DNA from: Coniferiporia sulphurascens
Lineage: Eukaryota > Basidiomycota > Agaricomycetes > Hymenochaetales > Hymenochaetaceae
DNA length: 64,000 bases
Direction of reading: 5' to 3'
NCBI GenBank assembly: GCA_002794785.1
Contig: NBBA01000001.1
Coordinates: 2,232,001 to 2,296,000, forward strand
The position numbers were made by a program, and so were the translations under genes. The notes under the pieces are model-generated. The model was not told the DNA's origin and did not search any database. It worked only from the letters and a program-made list of their open reading frames with translations. Position 1 is the first letter of the stretch; the number at the start of each line of letters is the position of its first letter. Shown in pieces: positions 1-11,072 of this stretch.

Positions 1-604
1 GTGGTGCAGTGAGGCATTCGATATGCGGCAAACTGCTCGATGTGCCTGTGCCTAGAAAAATGAACTCTAGCACATCCGGCTGTGTGTCGCTGCTTCCGCC
101 GCCGTTAGTATACATCGACCCCCCGGGTTCTGGCGTCGTCATTTTAGAAATAGAGCGTCGTCTTTGGGGGAGAGGCGGATTCAAGGTGATGGAAAAGGAG
201 ATGAAGACCAGGCCGAGACCTTTTATCACAAAGGCGCGGGAGGCGAGGCTGAGAACCGTCTTAATACCTGCCAGTGGACCTTTTATTCACGGCATCGTGT
301 CTTCCCGTGTCGCGAGGCAGCTGTCAATGATGAGACTAGGGGAAGCAATCGTTGTGCGCTTTCTCAGCCGAAGTGTTGTCTTAACCACGCCTTCGCATTC
401 TTTAGTGAGGTCGAGTTCACGATCAAGTTCAGAAGCAAGGACTAGGTTTAAGTGATTGACTGATGTCCACAAACACGACCTGCTCCTGATTTTCCAATTG
501 TACATACAAAGATAATGACATTCCGAAGGGCTCCCTCAAATTTCCAGAGAGCGGTTCATTACAGAACGATGTTATGAAAGAAGGATGAACACCGCACAAC
601 GTTG
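1..604. other. Left edge, 3' side of DRG2, no gene assigned
   Basis: Only short overlapping open frames are present. The least implausible is on the minus strand, about 505 down to 287. It has a charged, coiled-coil-like stretch with leucine spacing (ELDRELDLTKECEGVV) but no recognisable domain, and no splice pattern I tried joined it cleanly to an upstream start near 521. It may be a start or fragment of a gene continuing beyond the window, or non-coding DNA. Part must be the DRG2 3' UTR. Confidence 0.3.
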
Positions 605-2750
605 TTATTTTGTGAAAACTTTCTCCCAGACGGCAATCAGAATTATCACCACTTAGCGTAGAGAGTCAACAAAGGCGAGGCCTGGAAACTTACTTGAAAC
701 AACGTCATCATCCTGGACTTGGTGATTAAGTCCGACTTTCTGAGCGTGTGGCGCGAACTTCGACGATTTCCCCTTTAAAAACACCCGGCTTTTCAGCGTA
801 CATTGACTTCAACACTTCTTTGCAACGTACCCTGAACGGATCGGTTCAAAATCAGCCTTGAACATGTGTATCTTTAGAAGTCATGAATGGCATACCAAAC
901 AAGGCCGTAGCGGAAGTTTGCAGCTAACGAGCGATGGATACCATGACAAACAGTGTCAATCGTTGCGCCTTTCCGGAGGCAGATGGGGTCTGTAAGATCG
1001 GGATGGGCCCCTCGCTTCTTCGTATAAACCTTTACGAGGTCTAGGTCCTCCCACATTTTTACGAGGAGATAGTCCAGGCTGTTGATATCCGTAATTAGTC
1101 CAGACTCTGGGAAATGGTAAGCGCCGAATTTGCGCACTTCAGGTCCATTTCACAGCTGATGACAACTGTATGGTCTTCGCGGGCTAGCTTGTCCACTTGC
1201 TCAAGGCTTATCGAGTCAATCTTGTTGTATACGTCTACGGCGAAAGCAAAAGGCATCATTTTTTCCTTGAGGGAAGTGCTGACAAGTAGACATACATAAG
1301 CAAGGAATATACTTTCGAGTTCCTGTTTCGTCGTTCAGCGAGATCGTCAGACAAAAGCACTGGACGCACCAACCTATGAGGACATCGATAAATTCATCTG
1401 TAGTAATCTTGGCTCGGAGTGAACATCACATTACATTAGAGAAACAAACAAGTCTCACATCTTCGCGAATCATCACGTCGCAGTTGTGGATTTTATCTAC
1501 ACAAATGAAAGTTGTGAAAGGATTGAGCAGCCACTTCATGATAACCTACATCCTGCCAGAATGGTACGTATTGTCTTCTCATCGGTCTGCGTAAGTTTGA
1601 CTGTAGAATTTAGCTGAGCACAAACAAAGCAAACAAAGCAGTTAACCAGGAAGCCCAATGACAATCGGTCGGACGCACGGTTATCTGCAAATTGCGTCGT
1701 ATTAGTGTCAAAATTAAGGGGGTAGAGTACAGTCTTTACTCCGCCGGTAGTTTTCCGCTTCACGACAACGTCTGGCTTTCGCTTGTTAAGCCGGATGCCA
1801 ACTGCATCTAACTCAACCTCTAAGAGCTTCCGCTGCTCCAAGGACTTGGTCGCATCAAGCATCATGATGATTAGGTCGGCGGTTTTCGCAACTGGGCTGG
1901 CTGAGTATGATGCCTGGTGCTAGAAAAATCACGAACCTGCCACCACCTGACGCCCTCGTCCCCGACCTGAACAAAACTATCCTGTTCAGTGATGGGTATC
2001 TGTAATTGGACGAAGGCCCCACCTTGACTGGCTCCCTCAACTATCCCTGGGAGATCTAACAATTGGATTCGAGCTCCAGAGTATTCTATTACGCCGGGGA
2101 TTGCCTAGAATTTTCTCAGTAAGATGTTGCAGTTGAACACAGTTGCTACGGGTCAACTGACCGTCAATGTTGTGAATTCGTACGCTGCTGCCTCAGACTC
2201 TGTATGAGTCATCTTGCTAAGGAACGTAGACTATGGAAGCCCTCAGAAAATCCAACATTTTGGTTTCGGAAAGGTAGAGGTCTACCTTTCCGACGGACGG
2301 GAACCCGATCAGGGCTACACGAGCGTCGCCAGACTTCTGCACGTCAAAGCCAGTGCCGGCGCCACCTGATTTCGTCGTTGGTTCTAGGAGTTCTGCACGG
2401 TAGCGGGCAAGCTTCGCCTTTAGAAGACCTAGATGATACTCCGTTGCCTGTAAAGAAATGTCGTTGGATCAACGTTAATGTGCATACACACACACTAGTG
2501 GGACTTAGCTTGCCTTATTCTTTTGCGCTGGAGATGGCAGGGGTGTTTCTTCTCAGTAAAGTATGAGTTGAGTTTTTGAAGCTCACTTCTGGCCATCTCC
2601 TCTATTTGAACGCAGTAAGGTTAGGTGGTCTGTCTAAACTCCATAATATGGGTTGCGAACACACCCTCAATGGCTTTCATCTGCGTCGGACGGTCAATGT
2701 TAACTCGTTTGATCTCATGGTGGAAAGCCGACCTTTTCTAAGATGCCCAT
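605..2750 (-). CDS. RBG2: Developmentally regulated GTP-binding protein 2 (DRG2/Rbg2), many introns
   Basis: Translation-associated OBG/DRG-family GTPase; in the known family it acts on ribosomes with a DFRP partner (Gir2 in yeast). The spliced protein starts MGILEKMKAIEEEMARTQKN, which aligns without gaps to the DRG2 N-terminus. It then has the G1 loop GFPSVGKS (interrupted by an intron after GK), the G3 motif [24 protein letters not shown], the G4 motif NKID near 1220, and a C-terminal TGS domain with [16 protein letters not shown] near 1000. Features such as YTKKRG and the N-terminus point to DRG2 rather than DRG1. The last exon ends VVSIFTK. At least a dozen introns are present. The first four coding exons are 18, 16, 15 and 14 nt, and the fourth intron uses a GC donor. 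The apparent frame break after MGILEK is an intron, not a mutation. One junction, near 780-890 before GKSSKF, is uncertain. The start at 2750 faces the MAPKKK gene. Confidence 0.93.
2448..2513 (-). other. GC-AG intron in DRG2
   Basis: The donor reads AAG|GCAAGC and the acceptor TTTACAG. Removal joins QKNK to ATEYHLG exactly as in DRG2 homologues. No GT in the neighbourhood restores the frame. Confidence 0.85.
2514..2680 (-). other. Block of three consecutive micro-exons (16, 15, 14 nt) in DRG2
   Basis: Exon 2 is 2665-2680 (16 nt), exon 3 is 2587-2601 (15 nt) and exon 4 is 2514-2527 (14 nt), separated by introns of 63 and 59 bp. Together they encode MKAIEEEMARTQKNK, the same length as the matching stretch of animal DRG2. 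All three are flanked by AG acceptors; exons 2 and 3 have GT donors and exon 4 a GC donor. Confidence 0.85.
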
Positions 2751-2946
2751 TTTGAAATATAAGCTGCTACGCGGACAACTGGTCTTGTATGGGTGTTCAA
2801 AGCAAGAAACTCCAGTAAGCACTGACCCGGGTGTGCCGGCGACCGTGGGCGTGACGAGCGCGTTTGCTGCAACCTTAATTAATACGAAACTCACTGCGCG
2901 TAATGGGGTGCACTTAGAGCTCTGCATCTCCTTTCAACCATCCTCG
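2751..2946. promoter_or_regulatory. Short divergent promoter, DRG2 / MAPKKK
   Basis: Only 196 bp separate the two start codons. The plus-strand frame is open through this stretch from 2743, but using it would run over the DRG2 start, so I take it as 5' leader. No clear TATA box is visible. Confidence 0.5.
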
Positions 2947-5900
2947 ATGCCTCGCCACATACCCAACCTATACCCCCACCCAGAGCTCGACGGGAACGAT
3001 GTTGACGAAGAGCAAAATACACAGTGGTCTCCACCTCTCATTCATCGACAATTGTCGTACAACGCGACGTCTAGCTTATCCGGCCCGTCTAAAACACGGA
3101 TGAAACAGCGCTCGCCGACTTCATTTGCCTCGTCCCCAGCAGGCAGTTTGCTCTCGCCGTCGGTGGCTTCGCCTAACGCATCATCTTCCAAATACTCCGA
3201 CATATATTCTCAATTTGTGAAGCGCTATCGCTCTCGACCAAACATATTCGACGATCCAAGGGATGATACCGACAGTTATGCTTTCCACCGGGGCCACGGG
3301 CAACTGTTCGACGATGAAAGTGACGAAGAGCAACCCAGGAGCTCTCAGGGCTCCGATAACCGAGGGGGGTATGGAATCCCTATGGTGGACAGCGAGGCGC
3401 TCGGACCTTTGACAATCGAAGAGCGGGAGCGACTCGAATGGCAAAGCATGCTTGCGTCTGTCCTGGATGGCGATGTTCTGAGGTCTGAGAAAAGTCGCAT
3501 TCAAGGCGCACTTATGACTTTATCCGAAGCTGGGAATAACAGACATTTAGATGTATGGATAGGTATACGTGCGAAACTCAGAGGACGCAAAGTTGAGGAG
3601 GAGCGCAAGATTTTGGAGGAACGCAAACTGCATCTAGTTGATCGTGTTATAACAGAAATCATGCAATTCAGCGTCGTTGTCAGTCCAGACGCTCCTTCTG
3701 CTGCACATCAGGTCAATGTTGTCCTCCAACACCTCGACAAAATACAGAGTTTCTATCCTCATCTCAAAGCTTTCTACATCGACAAACCTGCAGTGGCGCA
3801 TCCGGATTTCCAAGCTCGTTGTGATACGCTCATCACATGGATGAGCGTTCTTACATCGTTAAGACAGCAGATTAATATCTTTCGCAGGTGGACCGGCAGT
3901 GAAAGTCTTGATGTGACGGCTCCGAGTCCTGAACACGGTACGTATAATTAGCCTATTGATTCATGGCTAGCTGCTATATTAAACGCGACTCTTTCAGATG
4001 GTTCCTCTTTTGTCGAGCGAGTTCTTAAAGAAGAAACCATCCAACGTACCTTTGAAAAAGGCTCTCTGACCACCGTGCATGCCCTTATTGCCTCTGCTCG
4101 AGATACACAGGTTAACCTCGCGTCAATGTTTAAACTCCTCAACTTGCCTACGTTTGAAGAAGAACTGGTTCAACTCATATCCTTCCCAACCCGTCTTGCG
4201 CACGCTTGCCTGCGATCGCGTCTTGATTATGCCAGTCGAGTAACAGACCCTGATGTTATTACTATTGATCAAATGCTCGAGGACTTCCGGCTGGCGATTG
4301 GTCTAGCGTGCACGTTAAAACGTCAATATGAAGCCTTTCTTCTTCCTGATCCTGGAGGGAATTGGAATCTGCCCAGCTGCATTAGCGAAGATTATGACAA
4401 GACATTGTTAGAGACTCTTAATCTTTTTTTCAAACTGATAAACTGGAAACTTAAAAGTGGGAGCAAGGATATATACTTCAGAGAAACGGAGGTACTTGAG
4501 GCGCAATGGGCCACTTTTAACGACGTTAGCTTGATCGTCAATGGGGGGGCTTCGTTAGTTGCCGAGCAGCTTTGGTTAGTAATGTTCTCGATGTTTTCCT
4601 CTCGAAGAACACTCGATGTTAATTTTTTTTCTAGTTCCATAACGAACAAGCTTATGATGCGGGCGACGACCAATTTCGAGCGTCAAATCCGAATACCGGT
4701 ATTGGGAAAGGAAAAACCAAGGACACTTTTTACTCCACCCCAGGTCGCATACAGCCCATCAAACATCAGCGGTTTAGGCTTTGACTTCCAGAAGAGTGTC
4801 GCTGATAGCAAAGGCAGGCTCATGTCAGGCGAGCAAATGATCAACTGGTACGAGAAAGTCCTCGAGAGTGTCAAAGCACGATATCGCAAACTCCAGCGCT
4901 TTTCTCGGTATGTTCGCTTTGTTAGACGAGTTAGCCTTTCTAACTGTCCGACAGAGCGCTATCACAAAGATTCGGAAATGCCGCAGAATATACTCTGGAG
5001 AATGTACCAATGGACTCTTTCATAGCAAGTTTGGTGGAGACCGATCACTTCCTCGTGTATACCCAATCCTACGAGGGAGATGGGACCTATATCGTCGCAT
5101 CTCGAGGTCTTCGCGATCGTCCAGACACCATTCGTCAGATGCTTCAAGATCCATACCATGTGAATGAGATATGGGAGGATGGCTATCGGAGCTTCCGTCG
5201 CACGGGAGATTTTGCATTACCCTCACCGGGTATGGAAACAGATGTTGACGAAGAAGAGCAATACGACGACTCGGCATATCTGCTAATATTATCTCCACGT
5301 ACACGTTTCCTTTGGAATGGCCTAGTGTTGATGCTCCCGCTGCCGCGAATTGACTTTGAACTAAAGGACAACCGTGTGCGACTTGTCGCAGATGGCCCTC
5401 ATACGCGTCTGGCTCTCGCGAAAGAACGCTTCACGGAAATTTTTGTACCTGTAGGGGAAGATGGGGAGCTGGTGGAACCATACTGTCATCCCCTGAGTTG
5501 CATCGTTGATCAGATGGCCCACATTCCTGTAGTCAATCGGGAATTGCGCAAGATTTCCCGGGCGACGAACAAGTTGGCGGAAGCGATTGTCGACGCTGTC
5601 CATTACATTCGGAACTCTATCGCTGGTGTTCCCAGTTGTACCGAGCTTCTCGAAAGCTGGTACTCTTTTGCTTCTGATCACGGTCAACATGCTCAGAAAT
5701 ATATGGACCGGCCCTCCTGGCTAAAATTCAACCGCTTATTAATCCGATTGGCGATTTCTTGGGTTTCGTTTATCTGCGACGACTGTGACCCGACAGACCG
5801 TAAGACTTTTAGATGGGCAGTTAGTGCGTTGGAATTTGCACTACTTAGGACAAAACGAAACAACATTCTTCATCTGCCGGAGGACCAATTTGAAATGTTA

Positions 5901-7498
5901 CGGCAAAAAGTGGCGAGTTGTATGACCCTCCTTATAAGTCATTTTGATATTCTTGGGGCACGGTCTGCCCAGGATGCAAAACGGGAGAAAGAAAGACAGG
6001 AGGAACTCAGACAACTCGGACTCGATGCAGGTCACGCAGCTGGCAACGAGGAAGATTTCTGGGAACCTATTACACCAGCGAATGGGGCTGCATACGAAGA
6101 ACGCAGTTTTGCGAACATGGTTTCTTCAAGCGACCGAAGTATTAGAAGGTTTAGGGCAGACATTTTCCGCCAACTGAGCCTACTTGACGAGAAGCGCGCA
6201 GGTGTCGGTACAGAGCAGCATATGGTAGGTCGTGTGTTGGACGACCAAAAACCAGAAGATCAATCACTCATGTTTCTTGCGTCCTCAACTTCGAATGTAT
6301 CCATACGATGGCAACAAGGCAAATTTATCGGAGCTGGTGCATTTGGTTCGGTTTATACGGCGATCAACCTGGATTCTGGCTCGGTCATGGCGGTCAAGGA
6401 AATCCGTGTGCAAGACGTGACAGGTACCCCAAATTTGTACAAACAGATCCAGGATGAACTTAATGTCATGGAACTGTTACACCATCCTAATATTGTCGAA
6501 TATTACGGCATCGAGGTTCATAGAGACAAAGTTTATATATTCGAAGAGTATTGCGAATGCGGAAGTCTTGCTGCCAACCTAGAAGTGGGACGGATAGCAG
6601 ACGAAAATATTTTGCAAGTCTATACCTTGCAGATGCTTCAGGGCTTGTCATACCTCCATTCGCAAGGCATAGTACATCGAGATATCAAGCCGGATAGTAA
6701 GTGCTACGATTATATGTAACGATATGGTAACATGGTAAACTAATATATCATTCTAGACATTCTTCTCGACCATCTCGGTGTCCTAAAGTTTGTTGACTTC
6801 GGCGCTGCAAAAGTCATCGCGAAGAATACGCGGACATGGCAGCGTTCTAGGGTCGGCAGTATTAGTGTAACTGGCGTTGGCGGCCCCGGTCTCGACGAAG
6901 GGATGAAGAATTCACTGACCGGGACGCCGATGTATATGTCCCCCGAGGTGATTAAAAACGACAAGCGTGGTCGTCATGGAGCGATGGATATCTGGTCTAT
7001 GGGCTGCGTCGTTCTAGAATGTGCCACTGGCCGCAAACCATGGAGTAACCTCGATAACGAATGGCAAGTCACATAAGGGACCTTCCTCCTTTTGCTCTAA
7101 TCAAAACAATTCTTTACAGGGCAATAATGTTTCATATTGGTGTCGCGACGCAACACCCGCCTCTTCCCGAGAACGGAGAACTAAGCGACTTGGGAATCAA
7201 TTTCATTAAACTATGTCTCACGATTGACCCTCTGCACCGTCCGACCGCCGATGAGCTACTGAGCCATTCTTGGATGTTGCAGCTTATGGAAACGCTCCGC
7301 AGCTACGAAGAGGAAGAGCTTGCAACGAGTCCTCCCGCAGATATTCCCCTAGAATTTCAAGGTGCGACAGTGGCCCGACAGGCGGCTATCATCCAAGGAA
7401 AAGAAGTGGGGCTTATTAAGGCGGAATCCCCAATTTCAACCCCCTCTGACAGCAGTTTGTCAGCGGCAAACACGAAGACTTTCAACCAAACAACTTAG
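2947..7498 (+). CDS. SSK2: MAP kinase kinase kinase of the Ssk2/Ssk22 (Wis4/Win1) type
   Basis: Top-tier kinase of the osmo-stress (HOG/Sty1) MAPK cascade. In the known pathway it is activated by the Ssk1 response regulator and phosphorylates Pbs2. I chose the start MPRHIPNLYPHPELDGND because the upstream open frame collides with the divergent gene. A long regulatory N-terminal region begins Ser-rich. The C-terminal kinase domain starts near 6300 with GAGAFGSVY, then VMAVKEI (catalytic Lys), GIVHRDIKPDN across an intron near 6695, VDFGAAKV and GTPMYMSPEV, and ends near 7280. The Ssk2-type order and the SLTGTPMYMSPE activation segment fit this subfamily. Introns lie near 3941, 4575, 4907, 6695 and 7064; the last has a GC donor. 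The protein is estimated at about 1,400 residues, normal for the family. Kinase motifs look intact. Confidence 0.93.
7064..7119 (+). other. GC-AG intron in the MAPKKK gene
   Basis: The donor reads ATG|GCAAGT and the acceptor TTTACAG. Splicing joins NLDNEW to AIMFHIGV, the expected kinase subdomain sequence. The alternative GT four bases downstream breaks the frame. Confidence 0.88.
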
Positions 7499-7761
7499 GA
7501 GATCTCAATTTAATTCTCTCTGCCCGTCTTCATCCTTCTTTCCATTGCCTACTGTCGTCATAATAGAAATTGTCTTCAAGTCAATGTAGCTCTAGTTTTT
7601 TTCTTTGCACGATCTCTTATTTCGAACAATTCATTATTATGTATCCCCCGAAAACCAATTCAAATATCAAAGTAACTAACGCTGTCTGTCCTCGGATAGC
7701 TAAAGACCAAAGAACTACACGGTGGTGGGAGAAATACAGTGAAGTTCAGGGCGTTACTCAC

Positions 7762-10650
7762 TTATTCAATCATCCAACGTCTGGAAAAAGCTTCATGACG
7801 TCCGCCCGGGCCACTGTCGCGGCCATGTGCTTCGATACTTGAACCGCTCTTAAAACTAGAAAAGCTCCTTTGGCTTCCAACAGACGTTGGACGGGACGAC
7901 GACGAGCTAAACAGCGTTGCTCCGTCGGTATTCGTATTCGCAGTTGCCACTGTTACTCCCGAGTGCATGTCTCCCATATAAGCAGCTGGTTGAGTGGGCA
8001 CATTTGGCATACGGAGCGCCTTGTCGTCCCGCTGAAGCTCAAAAGGCTCGAGAGATGGATTGGTGAAACGAGGACCCAGGCGCGGGGGCCCGAACCTCAT
8101 CTGACTTGGTGGAACGTTCCTACCAAAAGCGGCAGAGAAGGTTGGCAGTGCGGCACGGCCGGATGGGAATTCGACCTTCTCTTCTTCATCATAGACCTCT
8201 TTTCCAGAAACTACTGGCACGAAGTCATCGGGTAATGGCTCCTCAGCATTCACTAATGAATTGCCAGTGAGCATCATCATCCTGCAAGTACAAGCTTGAC
8301 ACTTACAATAGTGGGGAAGCCCTTTACCGAAGTTCATGCGACATACAAGCCCGAGGATGGCAGTGAGTAGAGTCAAAAACACAGAGGCAGATGTAATAAG
8401 AGAAAAGAATCGCCACAGGACGAAAGTCCACCTGAAAGTGGTGGAAGTAAACATTGCTCCCCACCCTCCGAGATAGCTGAAGGACATGACGAGGAAAAGA
8501 AACATCGGGATTTTCAGCTCTCGGCGAACGGAAATCCAGCCCTATAGAGGTTGTTGTGTTAAACATACCCGACCGGCACACGGACGACGCTCACCATGCT
8601 CAACCAGGGAACTAAGAGCTGAGGATGAAGGGGAAGATAAGTGACATAGACAATAGTTGTAATACAACTAGACACACCAACAGGACCCCAATCATCACAC
8701 CCTTATACAACCCCGGTTGACTCGAAAGGTGTCCAACGGCTCCATTATAAAGCGAGTCAATCCAGAGTCCAATTGAGGCAACGATGAAAAAGAGGGAGAG
8801 TTGGATGGCGATAGAGAGCGTCAGTACGAGTTTGTAGACTCGATTTATTGTACGCGATGCTCCAACACGCTTAAATGTCTGCCACCCAAAGAGCTAAGAA
8901 GGTTCGCCGAATAATCAGAGATACAGTCCAATGGGGGTGTTTTCAACCTACTTTAACGAGCCTCCATGATAAAAATGCGGATAAGAGCAGCGCTAGCGCA
9001 TTAAGGGCCAGACTTGTTATCTCGGCGAGTGCACGGTTCTGCCAGTACGTCGAGAGAAGATTGATACCACAGGCACCGTCCGTAGTGAGATGATTGAATT
9101 GCACGCGAAAGTCCCTTGTCTGGGAAATCTGAAACCCTCCCCAAGCAGTCGCTAATACATGCGTAAGCAATGACGCGATGCTGTAAACACAATTAAATCC
9201 GTGTGTTGACAGTCTTAAATATATGCCAGTGGACGTACATATGAGGCATAGATTCATTCAGGATCTTAAGGGTGATAGCTGATTAGAACCGAATTGTCCT
9301 GTATGGATCCGACTTCACTCACGGCGACTATTGACATGGCCAGTACCCAGAACTGGAATGCAATGAATGTAATGTCCTCCCGTTTGGTATTATCCAACCT
9401 GAATTATAGGTAATCCTGCACGATTCGGAACATTTAGTCACTCACTTTTCTACCGGCCAATTCAATGTAAAGAGACACGTTTGGCTGAGAGTCACATTCT
9501 TATGGTTCAAACCAAAACCATCAACTTGAACTTCAATGGTCCCGTTCGCATCGATGTGGGTAATATCGAGGTCTGCTTTGTCTTTCTTCGTAGATCTTCT
9601 ACGACGGCCGTCGCGCCCGCCACTTTCGACCCTGCTAACATCCTCTGCGAACTACCGACTTCTCAGTAACAAAAGCATCGGGAAGTTGAGCAGTGATACT
9701 CACTTCGTCTTCACCCGTATCATCTGGCATAGGATCTAAGACTGGTCGCAGGGGGACGGAAGATATATTTGAACTATCGGTTGACGATGCTATCGGAGAG
9801 ACGGCCTTCGTGACTGTGATAGTGACCACATCTTGTACACCAGTTGATGCTTGTGTTGTGGTTAAATGAGAGGTAGGAGTAGCACTCAAAGAAGTTGATG
9901 AAGATACTGAAGACGGACTGAATGTCTCGCTATCTGTCTGGACAGCGACATTCTTGGCTGAAGCAGACCAGATAACTTGACAGGTCGCAGATGATAGGTC
10001 TGCTGGTACAGTCTCACAAAAGCGAAGATCGTTTGGAGACATAACTGCAAAACCCGGGTCTGCAGCGTCGCCCTGCATAACAAGCTGCCAAAGAAAATTG
10101 GCGGCCTGAGCATTGATAGTGAACGCTTGGATCTGGAAGACCACTTGAATGAGGCAGTGGAGAAGCGAAAAAATGAAGCTTGAGGGGCCATAAGTACCAG
10201 GACATTTGCAGGGGCGGTTGGGGACATACTAGAACGTGGTGATACGAGAGAAAGTGACACGCTCCCACTGTAACCAACTTCGTTAACTCCAAGTAATCAG
10301 ATGCGAACATCTCGAAGAGAGGACTCACAAAGAGTTTGGCTTTAGCGGGAAGAGGAAACAAAACCCAGGTTTGTTTGAGCCTCATGTTCAATAACAGCTG
10401 TTTGTGATTCAACCAACACGATCGGCACGGTCATAAATTCCTCTTGGTTAACGGCGTACCCTGCGGATAAATCCGAACGAAAGAACGAAAGAAACGAGCC
10501 TCTAGGGCAAAGGGAAATGCAAAGAGAGTTAAAAGGGGCTGCGACGGCCCAGCCGATGAGCAAACCACACTTTGAAGGTGGTGGAGAGAGGCAGGACGGC
10601 TTTGGAAACACTGGCAGCTTGCCAACGCCGGGTAGTAGTATCACGACCAC
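7762..10650 (-). CDS. Multi-spanning membrane protein with Ser/Thr-rich N-terminal ectodomain, conserved fungal family
   Basis: Function unknown. The N-terminal half, read from about 10650 down to 9700, is probably extracytoplasmic. It contains an FTINAQAANFLWQLVMQGDA segment and a long Ser/Thr-rich stretch (10000-9800). A hydrophilic piece with DGFGLNHKNV and SLYIELAGRK follows, then roughly seven hydrophobic segments between 9400 and 8330 (for example VLTLSIAIQLSLFFIVASIG and SFSYLGGWGAMF). The tail after MNFGKGLPHYLNAEEPLPDD is cytoplasmic-looking, Ser-rich and disordered, ending RRWMIE. The membrane part reminds me of the UPF0658 Golgi membrane family of fungi, but that is a tentative match from memory. 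It has about nine introns. The start codon and first exons are not resolved, so the 5' boundary is approximate. Confidence 0.62.
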
Positions 10651-11072
10651 ACTGGCTGGACCATAACGAGCCCGAGAAAAATAGGGACAAATATGCGCGA
10701 GAAATAGATCGTCGTCAAGCAGTCAAGAAGTTGGACGAGATGATCTCGGTTGCGTGCAGCGCGGCCTTAGTGACTCTGGCGGTGCCCGCGACGGCGAGCT
10801 CAACCAACCTGATTGCTTGGTTGATGATCAGTGATCCATTGTATGCCCAATCAACTTCCATGCAAATTTTGTCGATTACTACCGGGTCCTCCGGTCATAA
10901 TAATATCAACTCTTCGCTGGGTCGCGATTTGCAACGGCCCCTCGCTTTTAGTACCAAACTCGGACTGGGGCACTGCCCGTTTCATCTCACTGCATTTATT
11001 TGATCACAAATTCTAATACGCGCAAAAGGTGTTTAACGAGGTAATTATCCTGTTGAATGGATACCCAGACAT
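10651..11072. other. Intergenic, between membrane-protein gene and TFC3 3' end
   Basis: This holds the promoter or first exon(s) of the minus-strand membrane-protein gene and the TFC3 3' UTR. A plus-strand open frame (10572-11003) has no recognisable content and I treat it as chance. Confidence 0.4.

Noticed and set aside
1..521. 5' exons of an unidentified minus-strand gene beginning near 521
   Set aside because: A start followed by a possible donor exists, but no splice phase links it to the coiled-coil-like frame. Kept only as a note.
2715..2750. Apparent frameshift after MGILEK in DRG2
   Set aside because: A GT donor directly after the AAG codon and three following micro-exons restore the conserved N-terminus, so no mutation is needed.
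2743..2946. N-terminal extension of the MAPKKK open frame up to 2743
   Set aside because: It would overlap the start codon of the divergent DRG2 gene, and the extra residues look unlike kinase N-termini. The ATG at 2947 is preferred.
10572..11003. Plus-strand open frame opposite the membrane-protein gene promoter
   Set aside because: No known motif, and it overlaps the 5' part of a supported minus-strand gene.
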